64,000 nt of DNA from Pseudomonas asturiensis (GCF_900143095.1 NZ_FRDA01000018.1:59982-123981), one strand, 5' to 3'. Positions 33,761-42,343 are shown, counted from the stretch's first letter. The notes: a model not told the origin generated them from the sequence alone. A program made the numbers and translations.

Positions 33761-34747
33761 ATGAAAGCTCCAAACCTGCTGCGCCTGCTGGTTCTGCCGA
33801 TGACATTGATGCTCAGCCTGCTGAGCGGACTGGCCAGCGCAGCCACGCCCAGCGTGGTGCAACGGCCCATGAGCGTGGACACCGGCAACGGCAAGCTCTA
33901 CGGCACGCTGCTGATGCCCCGCGCCGACACGCCCGTACCGGTGGTCCTTATCATTGCAGGCTCAGGCCCGACGGACCGCGACGGCAATAACCCCGAAGGC
34001 GGACGCAACGACAGCATGAAACGCCTGGCAGTCATTCTGGCCACCCATGGCATCGCCAGTGTGCGCTATGACAAGCGCGGCGTCGCCGCCAGCAAGGCGG
34101 TGACCCCGGACGAACGCGACCTGAGCGTCGAGCGCTATGTTGCCGACGTTCAGCTGTGGGTCCGGGCGATCAGAGCCAACCCGCGCCTGGGTCAGCTAAT
34201 CCTGCTGGGGCATAGCGAAGGCGCATTGGTGGCCAGCCTGGCTGCCGAGAAAGCCGACGCCGCAGCGGTGATTTCGGTCGCAGGCACCGGGCGACCGGTG
34301 GATCAGGTGCTGCGTGAGCAGTTTCAGGAGCGCCTGCCGCCCGAATTGTTGCAGCGCAGCAACGAACTGCTCGATGAACTCAAGGCAGGCAAGACCGACG
34401 ACAAGGTGCCGCAGGAACTTGAGGTGGTGTTCCGCCCCAGCGTGCAGCCTTACCTGATCTCGCTGTTTCGCCAGGATCCAGCCGACGCATTCGGCAAGCT
34501 GAAAATGCCTGCATTGATCGTTCAGGGTCGCAACGACATTCAGGTCGGCGTGGGCGACGCCCTGCTGCTGCAGAAAGCCAGGCCTGATGCCGAGCTGGCA
34601 CTGATCGATGGGATGAATCATGTGCTGCGCATTGTCCCGGACGATCTTGAGCAACAACTGCTGTCCTACCGCAACCCTACGCAGCCCTTGGCCAAGGAAG
34701 TGACGGCCCGGATCCTGCGCTTCATCAAGGCATTGCCCCCCGCCTGA
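33761..34747 (+). CDS. Exported alpha/beta hydrolase
   Basis: A 328-residue alpha/beta hydrolase with a signal peptide (LLRLLVLPMTLMLSLLSGLASA). The oxyanion segment is IAGSGPTDRDGNNP, the nucleophile Ser is in LILLGHSEGALVASL, an Asp is in VQGRNDIQVG and the His is in DGMNHVL. This GSGPTDRDGN type is common in periplasmic esterases of unknown substrate. ATG 33761 directly begins the signal peptide; ATG 33740 and a frame from 33692 are alternatives, and no start has a strong Shine-Dalgarno. It is divergent from aroC. Confidence 0.86.
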   Translation: MKAPNLLRLLVLPMTLMLSLLSGLASAATPSVVQRPMSVDTGNGKLYGTLLMPRADTPVPVVLIIAGSGPTDRDGNNPEGGRNDSMKRLAVILATHGIASVRYDKRGVAASKAVTPDERDLSVERYVADVQLWVRAIRANPRLGQLILLGHSEGALVASLAAEKADAAAVISVAGTGRPVDQVLREQFQERLPPELLQRSNELLDELKAGKTDDKVPQELEVVFRPSVQPYLISLFRQDPADAFGKLKMPALIVQGRNDIQVGVGDALLLQKARPDAELALIDGMNHVLRIVPDDLEQQLLSYRNPTQPLAKEVTARILRFIKALPPA

Positions 34748-34859
34748 CAGAAGATTTGACGCCAGCAAACCGTGAACCCTTCAGTCTGGCAAAAGGCTGC
34801 CGATAGCGGAGTGCTGGCGTTGTGTTTGCTGCACAGCGCCAAGGACAGGACCGCCATTG

Positions 34860-35660
34860 ATGACTGACACGACTATGACCGACACCGTCGCTGAACCCGA
34901 GAACGCGGAAGCCGCCGCGCCTGCGCCGCCGCAGCCGTGGGAAGATGTGGTGCCCGAGCAGTTCCAGATGCTGCGTCTGTCGCCATTGCCGACCGACCGC
35001 GCCACGGGCGGCCGACCGCTGCGCTTCGTGCAATTCGGACGCGCCGAGCGTCACAGCAAGGAGCTGAGCCTGCTGCGCATCAGCATTCAACTGCCCGGCC
35101 AGCGCGTGCGCAAGGAGCAGAACAACCTGGATATCTGGGTCGATCACGAAAAACGCATGGTGCGCTTCGGACCCGAGTCCGGCCTGCAGATCGAGCCCTG
35201 GAACCGGGGCATCGGCCGCTTTCTGATTGCCCATGGCGTGCACTGGGCTCAGCGCAAATGGTCATCGTACAAGATCGAGAGCGTGGCACTGGCGAGCAAG
35301 GACGGTCTGAACGAAGACACACGCCTGCGCCGTGACCACTTTCTGCGTACGCTGGGCTTCGAGGTTGTGTACGCCGATGCCCAGCACATGAAGGGCAGCA
35401 TCAAGGATGTCCACGTCGGCAATCTGCATAGCACCTGGAACAACGACAAGGTGCAGATCATCGAGATCCTTGAAGCCTCGCAGATGCTGGAAAAAGCCGA
35501 AAAGAACCTGCTGGAGCAGGAAGTCACCATTCGCCAGCATGAGGATCGGGTCAGCAAATACAAGCGCGAAGACAGCAGCCTGCGCTTCACGATTGCGTGC
35601 CTGGTCACCTTCGCTGTGTTTCAGGCGGGCCTGCTGATCTGGATCGCCACTCACCGCTGA
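34860..35660 (+). CDS. Hypothetical protein with C-terminal coiled coil and membrane anchor
   Basis: A 266-residue protein. The N-terminus is acidic and Ala/Pro-rich (AEPENAEAAAPAPPQPW). A middle domain (residues 30-180) has no family I know. A coiled coil follows (EASQMLEKAEKNLLEQEVTI), then a single C-terminal transmembrane helix (FTIACLVTFAVFQAGLLIWI), so it is a tail-anchored inner-membrane protein. ATG 34860 is used; an in-frame TTG directly precedes it. It is in the position of a hypothetical gene between the hydrolase and prmB in P. aeruginosa, to my recall. Confidence 0.75.
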   Translation: MTDTTMTDTVAEPENAEAAAPAPPQPWEDVVPEQFQMLRLSPLPTDRATGGRPLRFVQFGRAERHSKELSLLRISIQLPGQRVRKEQNNLDIWVDHEKRMVRFGPESGLQIEPWNRGIGRFLIAHGVHWAQRKWSSYKIESVALASKDGLNEDTRLRRDHFLRTLGFEVVYADAQHMKGSIKDVHVGNLHSTWNNDKVQIIEILEASQMLEKAEKNLLEQEVTIRQHEDRVSKYKREDSSLRFTIACLVTFAVFQAGLLIWIATHR

Positions 35661-35663
35661 CGA

Positions 35664-35684
35664 GGCGGCACATGCCGTGCCGCC
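35664..35684. terminator. Hairpin between convergent genes (tail-anchored protein / prmB)
   Basis: A perfect 8-bp stem (GGCGGCAC/GTGCCGCC) with a 5-base loop sits three bases after the plus-strand stop. There is no U-tract. Confidence 0.5.
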
Positions 35685-35697
35685 GTTCAGGATTCAC

Positions 35698-36606
35698 TCA
35701 GACGCGCGACTGAAACAGCGCCTGATGCGCAAGGCACTGCTCGGCGGTCAGCATGAACACGCCGTGACCGCCGCGCTGGAAGTCCAGCCAGGCGAAATCG
35801 ACTTCCGGGTACAGCGCCTGAACATGCACCTGGCTGTTGCCCACTTCAACGATCAAAAGCCCCTTCTCGGTCAGGTGATCCGCCGCCTCGGCAAGCATGC
35901 GACGCACCAGATTCAGTCCATCGCTGCCACAGGCCAGCGCCAGCTCAGGTTCGTGCTGATACTCCTCGGGCATGTCGGCAAAATCCTCGGCATCGACATA
36001 CGGCGGATTGGAGACGATCAGGTCGAAACGCTGCCCGGGCAAGCCGTCAAAGCCATCGCCCTGCACGGTGTAGACACGGTCTTCCATGCCATGACGCTCG
36101 ATGTTCTGATTGGCCACTTCAAGTGCGTCATAGGACAGGTCGGCCAGCGCGACCTCGGCGTCCTTGAACTCGTCCGCACACGCAATACCGATGCAGCCAG
36201 AACCGGTGCACAGGTCCAGGATGCGGCTTGGCTCGCTGGCCAGCCAGGGCGCGAACCGGTCTTCAATAAGTTCGGCGATGGGCGAACGCGGAATCAGCAC
36301 GCGGTCATCGACAATGAACGACATGCCACAAAACCAGGCCTCGCCCAGCAGGTACGATGTAGGAATACGATCGTCGATACGGCGCTTGATCAGGCGCTGC
36401 AGCTCGGAGATCTCATCGACTTCCAGGCGGCAGTCCAGGTAGCTGTCGGCAATTTCCCACGGCAGGTGCAGCGCTCCCAGCACCAGTTGCCGCGCTTCAT
36501 CCCAGGCGTTGTCGGTGCCATGACCGAAAAAAACATCCTCCTCGTGAAACCGGCTGACAGCCCAGCGAATATGGTCGCGCACCGTACGCAAGCGGGAAGT
36601 GATCAT
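35698..36606 (-). CDS. prmB: Ribosomal protein L3 N5-glutamine methyltransferase
   Basis: A 302-residue SAM-dependent methyltransferase that modifies a Gln of ribosomal protein L3. SAM-binding motif I is ILDLCTGSGCIGIACA, and the glutamine-methylase NPPY motif is in LIVSNPPYVDAEDF (about 197). The N-terminal substrate domain includes FFGHGTDNAWDEA, characteristic of PrmB and not of HemK/PrmC. ATG 36606 (MITSRLRTVRDHI) is chosen; the longer frame adds 64 unconserved residues. The next plus-strand gene is divergent. Confidence 0.95.
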   Translation of the reverse strand: MITSRLRTVRDHIRWAVSRFHEEDVFFGHGTDNAWDEARQLVLGALHLPWEIADSYLDCRLEVDEISELQRLIKRRIDDRIPTSYLLGEAWFCGMSFIVDDRVLIPRSPIAELIEDRFAPWLASEPSRILDLCTGSGCIGIACADEFKDAEVALADLSYDALEVANQNIERHGMEDRVYTVQGDGFDGLPGQRFDLIVSNPPYVDAEDFADMPEEYQHEPELALACGSDGLNLVRRMLAEAADHLTEKGLLIVEVGNSQVHVQALYPEVDFAWLDFQRGGHGVFMLTAEQCLAHQALFQSRV

Positions 36607-36853
36607 GGGCAGACTCCTTAAAAACGACGCGTCACTTGGGCAGACCGAATGCAGATCAAGGCTGCACTCTTCGTACCTGGCAGGCGTGGAAGTTTCCATC
36701 ATTCGCGATCCGTCATCAAGGCAAACCGCCAGCAACGGCGCCTCCTGACTGCCCTGCAGGCCAGAAAAACCGCGACTTGTGATCGTTGCCATTCCCATAA
36801 CCCTTCAGCCAGAGGACAATGCTGCAAAAGCCCCACTCAAAAGGAGCCCTTGA

Positions 36854-37444
36854 ATGCCTTCCCTCAAGACCATGTTTCAACTCAGCGGCCGTGGTCATGC
36901 ACCGGCCAACCTGAGCAATGCCACACTGATCATCATCGATGCACAGAAAGAGTACCTCAGCGGCCCTCTGGCCCTGACCGGCGTCGATGAAGCCCTGGCC
37001 AATATCGGCCAACTGGTTGCCAAGGCCCGCGCGGTGAAATGCCCGATCGTCCACGTCCGTCACCTCGGCACAGTGGGCGGTCTATTCGATCCGCAGGGCG
37101 AGCGCGGACAACTGGTCCCCGAACTGCAGCCGCTGGGCGATGAGCATCTTGTGGAAAAGCGCCTGCCCAACGCCTTCAATGGCACCGGGCTGCACGACCT
37201 GCTGCAACGGCTGGGGCATCTGGACCTGATCGTGTGCGGCTTTATGAGTCATTCGAGCATCAGCACCACCGTTCGCGCCACCAAGGATTATGGCTACCGC
37301 TGCACGCTGGTTGACGACGCCTGCGCAACCCGTGACCTGCCGAGCCGGCATGGGGTGGTAAGCGCGCAGGTCGTGCACCGTACCGAGATGGCGATCATGG
37401 CCGACAACTTTGCGACCCTGGCGCTGACCAAAGACCTGATCTGA
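36854..37444 (+). CDS. Isochorismatase-like hydrolase with Ser in place of Cys
   Basis: A 196-residue isochorismatase-fold protein. The Asp is in LIIIDAQKEYLSGP (about 29) and the Lys in VEKRLPNAFNGTG (about 101). The nucleophile region reads CGFMSHSSISTTVR, with Ser where nicotinamidases have Cys, so the usual thiol chemistry is not possible. Its substrate is unknown. A family cis-peptide motif (GFMS) is present. ATG 36854 is preceded by AAAAGGAG. It lies between prmB and an Smr-domain gene, as in other pseudomonads. Confidence 0.87.
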   Translation: MPSLKTMFQLSGRGHAPANLSNATLIIIDAQKEYLSGPLALTGVDEALANIGQLVAKARAVKCPIVHVRHLGTVGGLFDPQGERGQLVPELQPLGDEHLVEKRLPNAFNGTGLHDLLQRLGHLDLIVCGFMSHSSISTTVRATKDYGYRCTLVDDACATRDLPSRHGVVSAQVVHRTEMAIMADNFATLALTKDLI

Positions 37445-37579
37445 AACATGCCCGACCCAACGGTTGTGTGAACGCATCCACATAACCGCCCATCCTTTAC
37501 TGCCCTCCTTTGCGTCCGGAACGGGAACCCACTCATCCCTGTTCGGGTCAAAGCGCCGATAAACATAGAGGAAACCGGA

Positions 37580-37900
37580 ATGAAAATATCCGATGGTTTC
37601 GACGCCCGCAGGCTTCGCCCCAAAGGCCCGCGAAACTGGCGGACGCGGATAGGCACTGCGATTGCCTCCGTCCTTCTGGTATCCGGCATGCTGCTCGCAC
37701 TGGCGGGTGCGTCCAGCCTGATCATGCATCCTCAGGCACTGGCCGAGCTGAACGCGAACCCTGCAGGCGCAGCGGTGGTTGCGGTGATCGGCCTGTTGGT
37801 GCTCTTGCTGGGGGTATGGCTGTGGCGCAGATGCCGTCGTGGCCCAGGCAGGTCGAACGGCCTGAGCATGTCAGCCCACCTGATGAAAAAACACGACTGA
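37580..37900 (+). CDS. Small two-helix membrane protein
   Basis: A 106-residue protein with two membrane helices (IASVLLVSGMLLALAGASSL and AAVVAVIGLLVLLLGVWLW) and basic ends (WRRCRRGPGR). I recognise no family. GAGGAAACC precedes ATG 37580. It ends 45 bases before the Smr gene and may be co-transcribed with it. Confidence 0.7.
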   Translation: MKISDGFDARRLRPKGPRNWRTRIGTAIASVLLVSGMLLALAGASSLIMHPQALAELNANPAGAAVVAVIGLLVLLLGVWLWRRCRRGPGRSNGLSMSAHLMKKHD

Positions 37901-37945
37901 ACTGCTCGTCTTAATGGTTAAACTAGCCCCCTTCGCGGAGGCCCC

Positions 37946-38503
37946 ATGCAAGACGACGATTTTTCCCTGTTCAGAAGCGAGACGCGTGGCGTCAAGCCTA
38001 TCAAGCACGAACACGCCGATGTCGGCAAACCCAAAACCGACCGTAAATTACTGGCCCGCCTGCGTCAGTCTGCGACCGTGCGCACCGACTCGGTGACGGT
38101 CGACGGCCTCTCGGATCAATTCGTGATCGATGTCGGTCCCGAGGACGTTCTGAGCTGGACACGTGACGGCGTTCAGGAAGGTCAGATGCGCAAGCTCAAG
38201 CTGGGGCAGATCAGCTTTGAAGGCAGCCTGGACCTGCATGGGATGAGCGTGGAGATGGCCCGGGAAACACTGTGGGAGTTCCTGGCCGAAGCCACGAAGC
38301 TGGAAATCCGTTGCGTGCGCGTTACCCATGGCAAGGCAGTCCGGCTGGACGGCAAGCGCCCGATGATCAAAAGCCACGTGAACACCTGGCTGCGCCAGCA
38401 TCCTCAGGTGCTGGGTTTCTGCTCCTGCCTGGCCAAACATGGCGGTGCAGGTGCGGTGTATGTGATGCTCAAACGCACCATGATGGAAGGCCGCGACGAA
38501 TAG
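37946..38503 (+). CDS. Smr-domain protein (MutS2-like C-terminal nuclease domain)
   Basis: A 185-residue stand-alone Smr protein (YdaL/SmrB type). The N-terminal linker is basic and acidic mixed, followed by the Smr domain with the DLHG motif in GSLDLHGMSVEMA (about 95) and the second motif CVRVTHGKAVRLDGKRP, ending in CLAKHGGAGAVYVMLK. Smr domains have endonuclease activity; E. coli SmrB cleaves mRNA at collided ribosomes, but stand-alone members differ. The ATG is at 37946. It is convergent with the Gly-rich lipoprotein gene. Confidence 0.9.
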   Translation: MQDDDFSLFRSETRGVKPIKHEHADVGKPKTDRKLLARLRQSATVRTDSVTVDGLSDQFVIDVGPEDVLSWTRDGVQEGQMRKLKLGQISFEGSLDLHGMSVEMARETLWEFLAEATKLEIRCVRVTHGKAVRLDGKRPMIKSHVNTWLRQHPQVLGFCSCLAKHGGAGAVYVMLKRTMMEGRDE

Positions 38504-38522
38504 CCGCGGCGGCCTCCCGTTA

Positions 38523-38546
38523 TCAGCCGGGCCAGTGACCGGCTGA
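38523..38546. terminator. Hairpin between convergent Smr and lipoprotein genes
   Basis: A perfect 8-bp stem (TCAGCCGG/CCGGCTGA) with an 8-base loop lies 6 bases from the end of the lipoprotein gene. There is no U-tract. Confidence 0.45.
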
Positions 38547-38551
38547 CAGGT

Positions 38552-38737
38552 TCAGCGGTTGCTGCCTCCAGGCGCAAAACCCGGACCAGGACCGCCGCCG
38601 CCCGGCCCCTGATGATGACCTCCGCCACCGCCTCCGCCGCCACCATGCCCGCCCGGACCGGGCCAGAACGGCCAGCAGCCCGACATTGAAGACAGCACGA
38701 TGGCAAACATCGCTACTTTGATTATTCGACTCGACAT
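38552..38737 (-). CDS. Gly/His/Pro-rich small lipoprotein
   Basis: A 61-residue protein with a lipoprotein signal (IIKVAMFAIVLSSMSGC; lipobox MSGC). The mature part is almost only Gly, Pro and His (GPGGHGG, a run of Gly, then HHQGPGG and PGPGFAPGG). The His residues could bind metal, but this is inference. Low complexity makes the coding call less certain, yet signal peptide and lipobox are well formed in this frame only. ATG 38737 has a weak ribosome binding site. It is convergent with Smr and divergent from folE. Confidence 0.6.
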   Translation of the reverse strand: MSSRIIKVAMFAIVLSSMSGCWPFWPGPGGHGGGGGGGGGHHQGPGGGGPGPGFAPGGSNR

Positions 38738-38961
38738 CCCGGATTCGCTCTTTCAGACAGTTATTTGAAGACCTGTCCATCAGACCGCGCGGCGCACGCA
38801 AAGTGGGTAGCCAACGGGTTGCCATCGGGTAAGCAAGACGATACAAAGCGTCGTTTTGCAGCAGCGCCGTGCACCTGCCCCCGCCTGTAAGTTACTATAT
38901 GTGACTTGGCGAAAGGCTCATGCCTTCGCGTTTATCGAAACCCACACGGAAACACAGTCCT

Positions 38962-39507
38962 GTGACACTGGAACAGAATTACACGGCCATCCTGGGACAA
39001 CTGGGCGAAGATGTCTCACGCGAAGGCCTGCTCGATACACCCAAGCGTGCAGCCAAAGCCATGCAGTACCTGTGTCGCGGTTACACGCAGACCCTCGAGG
39101 AAGTGACCAACGGAGCGCTGTTCAGCTCTGACGCCAGTGAAATGGTCATGGTCAAGGACATCGAGCTGTACTCGCTGTGCGAGCACCATCTGCTGCCGTT
39201 CATTGGCAAGGCTCACGTGGCCTACATTCCCAAGGGCAAAGTGCTGGGCCTTTCGAAAGTAGCGCGCATCGTCGACATGTATGCACGCCGCCTGCAGATC
39301 CAGGAAAATCTCAGCCGCCAGATCGCCGAAGCCATCCAGCAGGTCACCGGGGCGCTGGGCGTTGCAGTGGTCATCGAAGCCAAGCACATGTGCATGATGA
39401 TGCGCGGCGTCGAGAAACAGAACTCGGCCATGATCACCTCGGTGATGCTGGGTGAATTCCGTGAGAACGCAGCGACCCGCAGCGAGTTTCTCAGCCTGAT
39501 CAAGTAA
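38962..39507 (+). CDS. folE: GTP cyclohydrolase I
   Basis: A 181-residue FolE, the first enzyme of folate and pterin synthesis. Zinc ligands are present: Cys and His in LYSLCEHHLLPFIG, and Cys in EAKHMCMMMRGVEKQNS. Other signatures are GLLDTPKRAAKAM and GLSKVARIVDMYARRLQ. The start is uncertain. GTG 38962 gives the length normal for the family; ATG 38920, preceded by GAAAGG, would add 14 basic residues. The glutaredoxin-like gene follows after a hairpin. Pseudomonads often have more than one folE, so this may not be the only copy. Confidence 0.95.
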   Translation: MTLEQNYTAILGQLGEDVSREGLLDTPKRAAKAMQYLCRGYTQTLEEVTNGALFSSDASEMVMVKDIELYSLCEHHLLPFIGKAHVAYIPKGKVLGLSKVARIVDMYARRLQIQENLSRQIAEAIQQVTGALGVAVVIEAKHMCMMMRGVEKQNSAMITSVMLGEFRENAATRSEFLSLIK

Positions 39508-39516
39508 CGCTCGGCC

Positions 39517-39547
39517 AGCAGCCCTATCCCATGGCTTCAGGGCTGCT
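39517..39547 (+). terminator. Hairpin after folE
   Basis: A perfect 9-bp stem (AGCAGCCCT/AGGGCTGCT) with a 13-base loop lies 10 bases after the folE stop. Only a weak pyrimidine tract follows, so it may be partial termination before the next gene. Confidence 0.45.
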
Positions 39548-39580
39548 GCTCCATCTCCCTTTTCGCAAGAGGTTCTGATC

Positions 39581-39952
39581 GTGTTCATGAAAGCCCTCAG
39601 GGTCGGTCTCGGCCAACTCGTCATCGGCATCGATTTCCTCACCCGCCCGAGCAAAAAGAAGCGTGACCCGCAGGCTCAGGCTGCGGTGGACCAATCAGCC
39701 CAGGACCTGACGCTGTACCAGTTCCACGCCTGCCCTTTCTGCGTGAAGACCCGTCGCACCCTGCATCGCCTCAATGTCCCGGTCGCCCTGCGAGACGCGA
39801 AGAATAATGAGCTGGATCGCCAGACACTGCTCAACGAAGGCGGCAAGATCAAGGTGCCCTGCCTGCGCATCGAGGAAGGCGACAAGACGGTCTGGATGTA
39901 CGAGTCCAAGGTCATCATCGACTACCTGGACAAACGGTTCGGCGCTGCCTGA
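39581..39952 (+). CDS. Glutaredoxin-like protein with N-terminal hydrophobic segment
   Basis: A 123-residue glutaredoxin/GST-N-like thioredoxin-fold protein. The CxxC redox motif is in FHACPFCVKTRR (about residue 52), the cis-Pro segment is KVPCLRI, and the C-terminus is WMYESKVIIDYL. An N-terminal stretch (LRVGLGQLVIGIDFLTRP) may act as a membrane anchor. GTG 39581 is chosen because AGAGG lies 8 bases upstream; ATG 39587 is two codons later. It follows folE and is convergent with the LprI-like gene. Confidence 0.86.
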   Translation: MFMKALRVGLGQLVIGIDFLTRPSKKKRDPQAQAAVDQSAQDLTLYQFHACPFCVKTRRTLHRLNVPVALRDAKNNELDRQTLLNEGGKIKVPCLRIEEGDKTVWMYESKVIIDYLDKRFGAA

Positions 39953-39971
39953 ACCTTAGGCCCGCGCATCG

Positions 39972-40358
39972 CTAGCGTGGGCATCCTTCCTGCCGACAAG
40001 CGACGTAGGTTTTCAACTGCTTGACCCGCACTCTGGTCTGCTCGGCCAGGCATTGCGTTTGAAGCAGTGGCCAGATGGATCCTGAACCCTCCCGCTTACC
40101 GACCTGATACAGGCAATCGGCGTCACGCAAGGCAATCCATTTGCGCTGGGCGTCCTTGAGCGCCTGCTTCTTTGCCGGGCTTTTCAGCCAGCTCATCTGC
40201 GCGGTGTACTGCGTGTTCAGATCAGCATCCAGTGCCGCCAGCTCTTTGGCTGCGCACTGATTCATGCTCGCCTGATTGGCATCGCAATCCTCGGCCTGGG
40301 CCGAACAACCTACGCCTAGCGCCATCAGGGCGGCGAGAAGGGTTATGGCAAAACGCAT
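39972..40358 (-). CDS. LprI-like (DUF1311) exported protein
   Basis: A 128-residue protein with a signal peptide (RFAITLLAALMALGVGCSAQAE) followed by a Cys-containing helical domain of the LprI/DUF1311 type (ANQASMNQCAAKELAALDAD and QRKWIALRDADCLYQ). LprI of mycobacteria inhibits lysozyme; the role in Pseudomonas is unproven. ATG 40358 is preceded by AAAGGAAT. A hairpin (39960-39982) overlaps its 3' end and may stop both convergent genes. Confidence 0.83.
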   Translation of the reverse strand: MRFAITLLAALMALGVGCSAQAEDCDANQASMNQCAAKELAALDADLNTQYTAQMSWLKSPAKKQALKDAQRKWIALRDADCLYQVGKREGSGSIWPLLQTQCLAEQTRVRVKQLKTYVACRQEGCPR

Positions 40359-40446
40359 GGACGTATTCCTTTCCAATGTCTGTCACCCTTTCTGAAGAGC
40401 GACGAGACTTGCTGCAAACAGTGCAGCGCTCACACAGCAGCTGCAC

Positions 40447-41049
40447 TCAGTCCAGCATCCCCACATACCCCGGCTGATCCTTGACCCGATCCAGCCACTT
40501 GCGGATGCCAGAATAAGGCGCCAGGTCGAAACCGCCCTGATGCGCCACATGGGTGTAAGCATAGAGCGCGATGTCTGCAATGGAGAAGCTGTCGCCCACC
40601 AGGAACGGCGTACGATCCAGTTGCTGCTCCATCACAGCGAGCGCGCGATAGCCGGACTTCTGCATGGCGCGGTATTCAGCCATGCGCTCGGCGGGCAGGC
40701 CCAGGTAGAACTGGATGAAACGGGCAACCGCCACCGAGGGCTCATGGCTGTACTGCTCGAAGAACTGCCATTGCAGCACTTGAGTACGCAGACGCGGCTC
40801 GGTGGGCAGGTAGGCCGTACCGTCGGCGAGGAAATTGAGAATCGCGTTGGACTCCCACAGACACGTCCCATCGTCCAGTTCCAGAACCGGAATCTTGCCG
40901 TTGGGGTTCTTCTCCAGAAAAGCCGGGGTCTGGGTCTCGCCGTTGAGAATATCGACAGGCACCCATTGATACTCACTGCCCAACAGGCTGAGCATCAGCT
41001 TGATCTTGTAGCAGTTGCCCGAATTGTAATCGCCGTAAACCTTGTACAT
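40447..41049 (-). CDS. Glutathione S-transferase family protein
   Basis: A 200-residue GST. The N-terminal thioredoxin-like domain has the likely catalytic Ser in DYNSGNCYKIKLML and the gamma-glutamyl-binding motif GKIPVLELDDG followed by LWESNAIL. The C-terminal all-helical domain includes FLVGDSFSIADIALYAYTH, the N-capping box. The substrate is unknown. ATG 41049 begins MYKVYGDYN; a 28-residue upstream extension is unlikely. It lies 46 bases after the stop of the aminotransferase on the same strand. Confidence 0.9.
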   Translation of the reverse strand: MYKVYGDYNSGNCYKIKLMLSLLGSEYQWVPVDILNGETQTPAFLEKNPNGKIPVLELDDGTCLWESNAILNFLADGTAYLPTEPRLRTQVLQWQFFEQYSHEPSVAVARFIQFYLGLPAERMAEYRAMQKSGYRALAVMEQQLDRTPFLVGDSFSIADIALYAYTHVAHQGGFDLAPYSGIRKWLDRVKDQPGYVGMLD

Positions 41050-41095
41050 CGCCCTGCCCCTTTTTGTGGCTGAAGTCCCTGCTGATCGAATCGAA

Positions 41096-42262
41096 TCAGG
41101 CTGCCTTGAGATTCTGTGCGGTACGCACGACACACGCCAGCCGCTTCACGCCTTCGTCCAGCCGCGCCGGGTCGATGTGGCTGAAGTTGAGCCTGAGATG
41201 ACCATGATTGGCGTCCGGGTCGGCGAAAAACGGTTCGCCCGGCATGAACGCTACGTCCTGAGCCAGCGCGGCATCAAGCAGAGTGCGAGTATCCAGCGGC
41301 TGACGCAAGGTCAGCCAGAAAAACAAGCCGCCTTGCGGGCTGTTCCATTCGGCCAGATCGCTGAAATGCGCCTGCAAGGCACTCTCGAACGCATCACGTC
41401 GGCTGCGATAGAACTCGCGCAGGGTCAGCAAGTGCTCACGATAGTGGTCAGTACCGATCCACTGCAAGGCCTGCCACTGCCCGAGACGGTTGGTGTGCAG
41501 GTCAGCCGACTGCTTGAGGCGCAGCAGATGCGGAAAAAGATCCGCGCTGGCAATCAGGTAACCGACGCGCAAGCCTGGCAGCAGGGTCTTGGAGACCGTC
41601 CCGGTGTAGATCCAGCTGGACTTCTTCAGGCGGCTGACAATCGGCTGGGCACTGCCGCCGTCGAAGCTCAGTTCGCGATAAGGTTCGTCCTCGATCAGGG
41701 TCACGCCGAACTCATCGAGCAAAGCAGCGACGGCCTCGCGACTGGCCTCGCTGTAGCGCACGGCCGAGGGGTTCTGAAAGGTCGGTATCAAGTAAGCGAA
41801 CGCTGGCCTGTGCTGCTCAAGACGCTGGCGCATCGCAGCCAGGTCCGGGCCGTCGGCCTGCAACGGGACGGTGATGCAGTCAGCACCGAACAATTGAAAG
41901 ATCTGCAAAGCGGCCAGATAGGTCGGCGCTTCCAGCAGGATTTCAGTGCCTTTGTCGATATACAGTTTGGCTGCCAGATCCAGCGTCTGTTGCGAGCCGC
42001 TGACCACCAGCACCTGACTGGCGTCACAAGCGATCCCCAGCGCTCTGGCCTCAGCCGCCAGCGCTTCGCGCAGTGCCGGCTCGCCTTCGCTCATGCCGTA
42101 TTGGCCCAGCGCCACAGGCATTTGCGCCCATTGCACCTTGGGCAGCATCGACTCGGCAGGCAGGCCACCGGCAAACGACATCACTTCCGGACGCTGTGCA
42201 GCGGCAAGAATCTCGCGGATCAGAGAACTTTTCAGACGGGAAACGCGTTCGGAGAATGGCAT
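41096..42262 (-). CDS. PLP-dependent class I/II aminotransferase
   Basis: A 388-residue fold-type I aminotransferase similar to 2-aminoadipate/kynurenine aminotransferases (MocR-like catalytic domain without the GntR head). The PLP Lys is in GTVSKTLLPGLRVGYL, preceded by LIEDEPYRELSF. The N-terminal SFAGGLPAESMLP binds the cofactor phosphate region. The substrate is not determined. The ATG is at 42262 with AGGGA upstream. It is divergent from a MarR regulator, with a palindrome between (42293-42313), so it is probably controlled by that regulator. Confidence 0.91.
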   Translation of the reverse strand: MPFSERVSRLKSSLIREILAAAQRPEVMSFAGGLPAESMLPKVQWAQMPVALGQYGMSEGEPALREALAAEARALGIACDASQVLVVSGSQQTLDLAAKLYIDKGTEILLEAPTYLAALQIFQLFGADCITVPLQADGPDLAAMRQRLEQHRPAFAYLIPTFQNPSAVRYSEASREAVAALLDEFGVTLIEDEPYRELSFDGGSAQPIVSRLKKSSWIYTGTVSKTLLPGLRVGYLIASADLFPHLLRLKQSADLHTNRLGQWQALQWIGTDHYREHLLTLREFYRSRRDAFESALQAHFSDLAEWNSPQGGLFFWLTLRQPLDTRTLLDAALAQDVAFMPGEPFFADPDANHGHLRLNFSHIDPARLDEGVKRLACVVRTAQNLKAA

Positions 42263-42292
42263 GAGAATATCCCTGGCCGAGCCAAATAAAAA

Positions 42293-42313
42293 TGAGTCAA
42301 ACTTGTTGACTCA
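42293..42313. promoter_or_regulatory. Palindromic operator between aminotransferase and MarR genes
   Basis: TGAGTCAA (42293-42300) and TTGACTCA (42306-42313) form a perfect inverted repeat with 5-base spacing, the usual size for a MarR dimer. It lies centrally in the 81-base divergent gap. TTGAGT and TTTTAT on the minus strand flank it as possible -35 and -10, so binding would block the aminotransferase promoter. Confidence 0.65.
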
Positions 42314-42343
42314 AATTACGCCACGCCACCCGGATACGTCAAC

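Noticed and set aside
37445..37729. Minus-strand frame whose intergenic part looks protein-like (RFDPNRDEWVPVPD)
   Set aside because: It runs antisense into genes on both sides, lacks a good start and ribosome binding site, and most of the frame has shadow composition.
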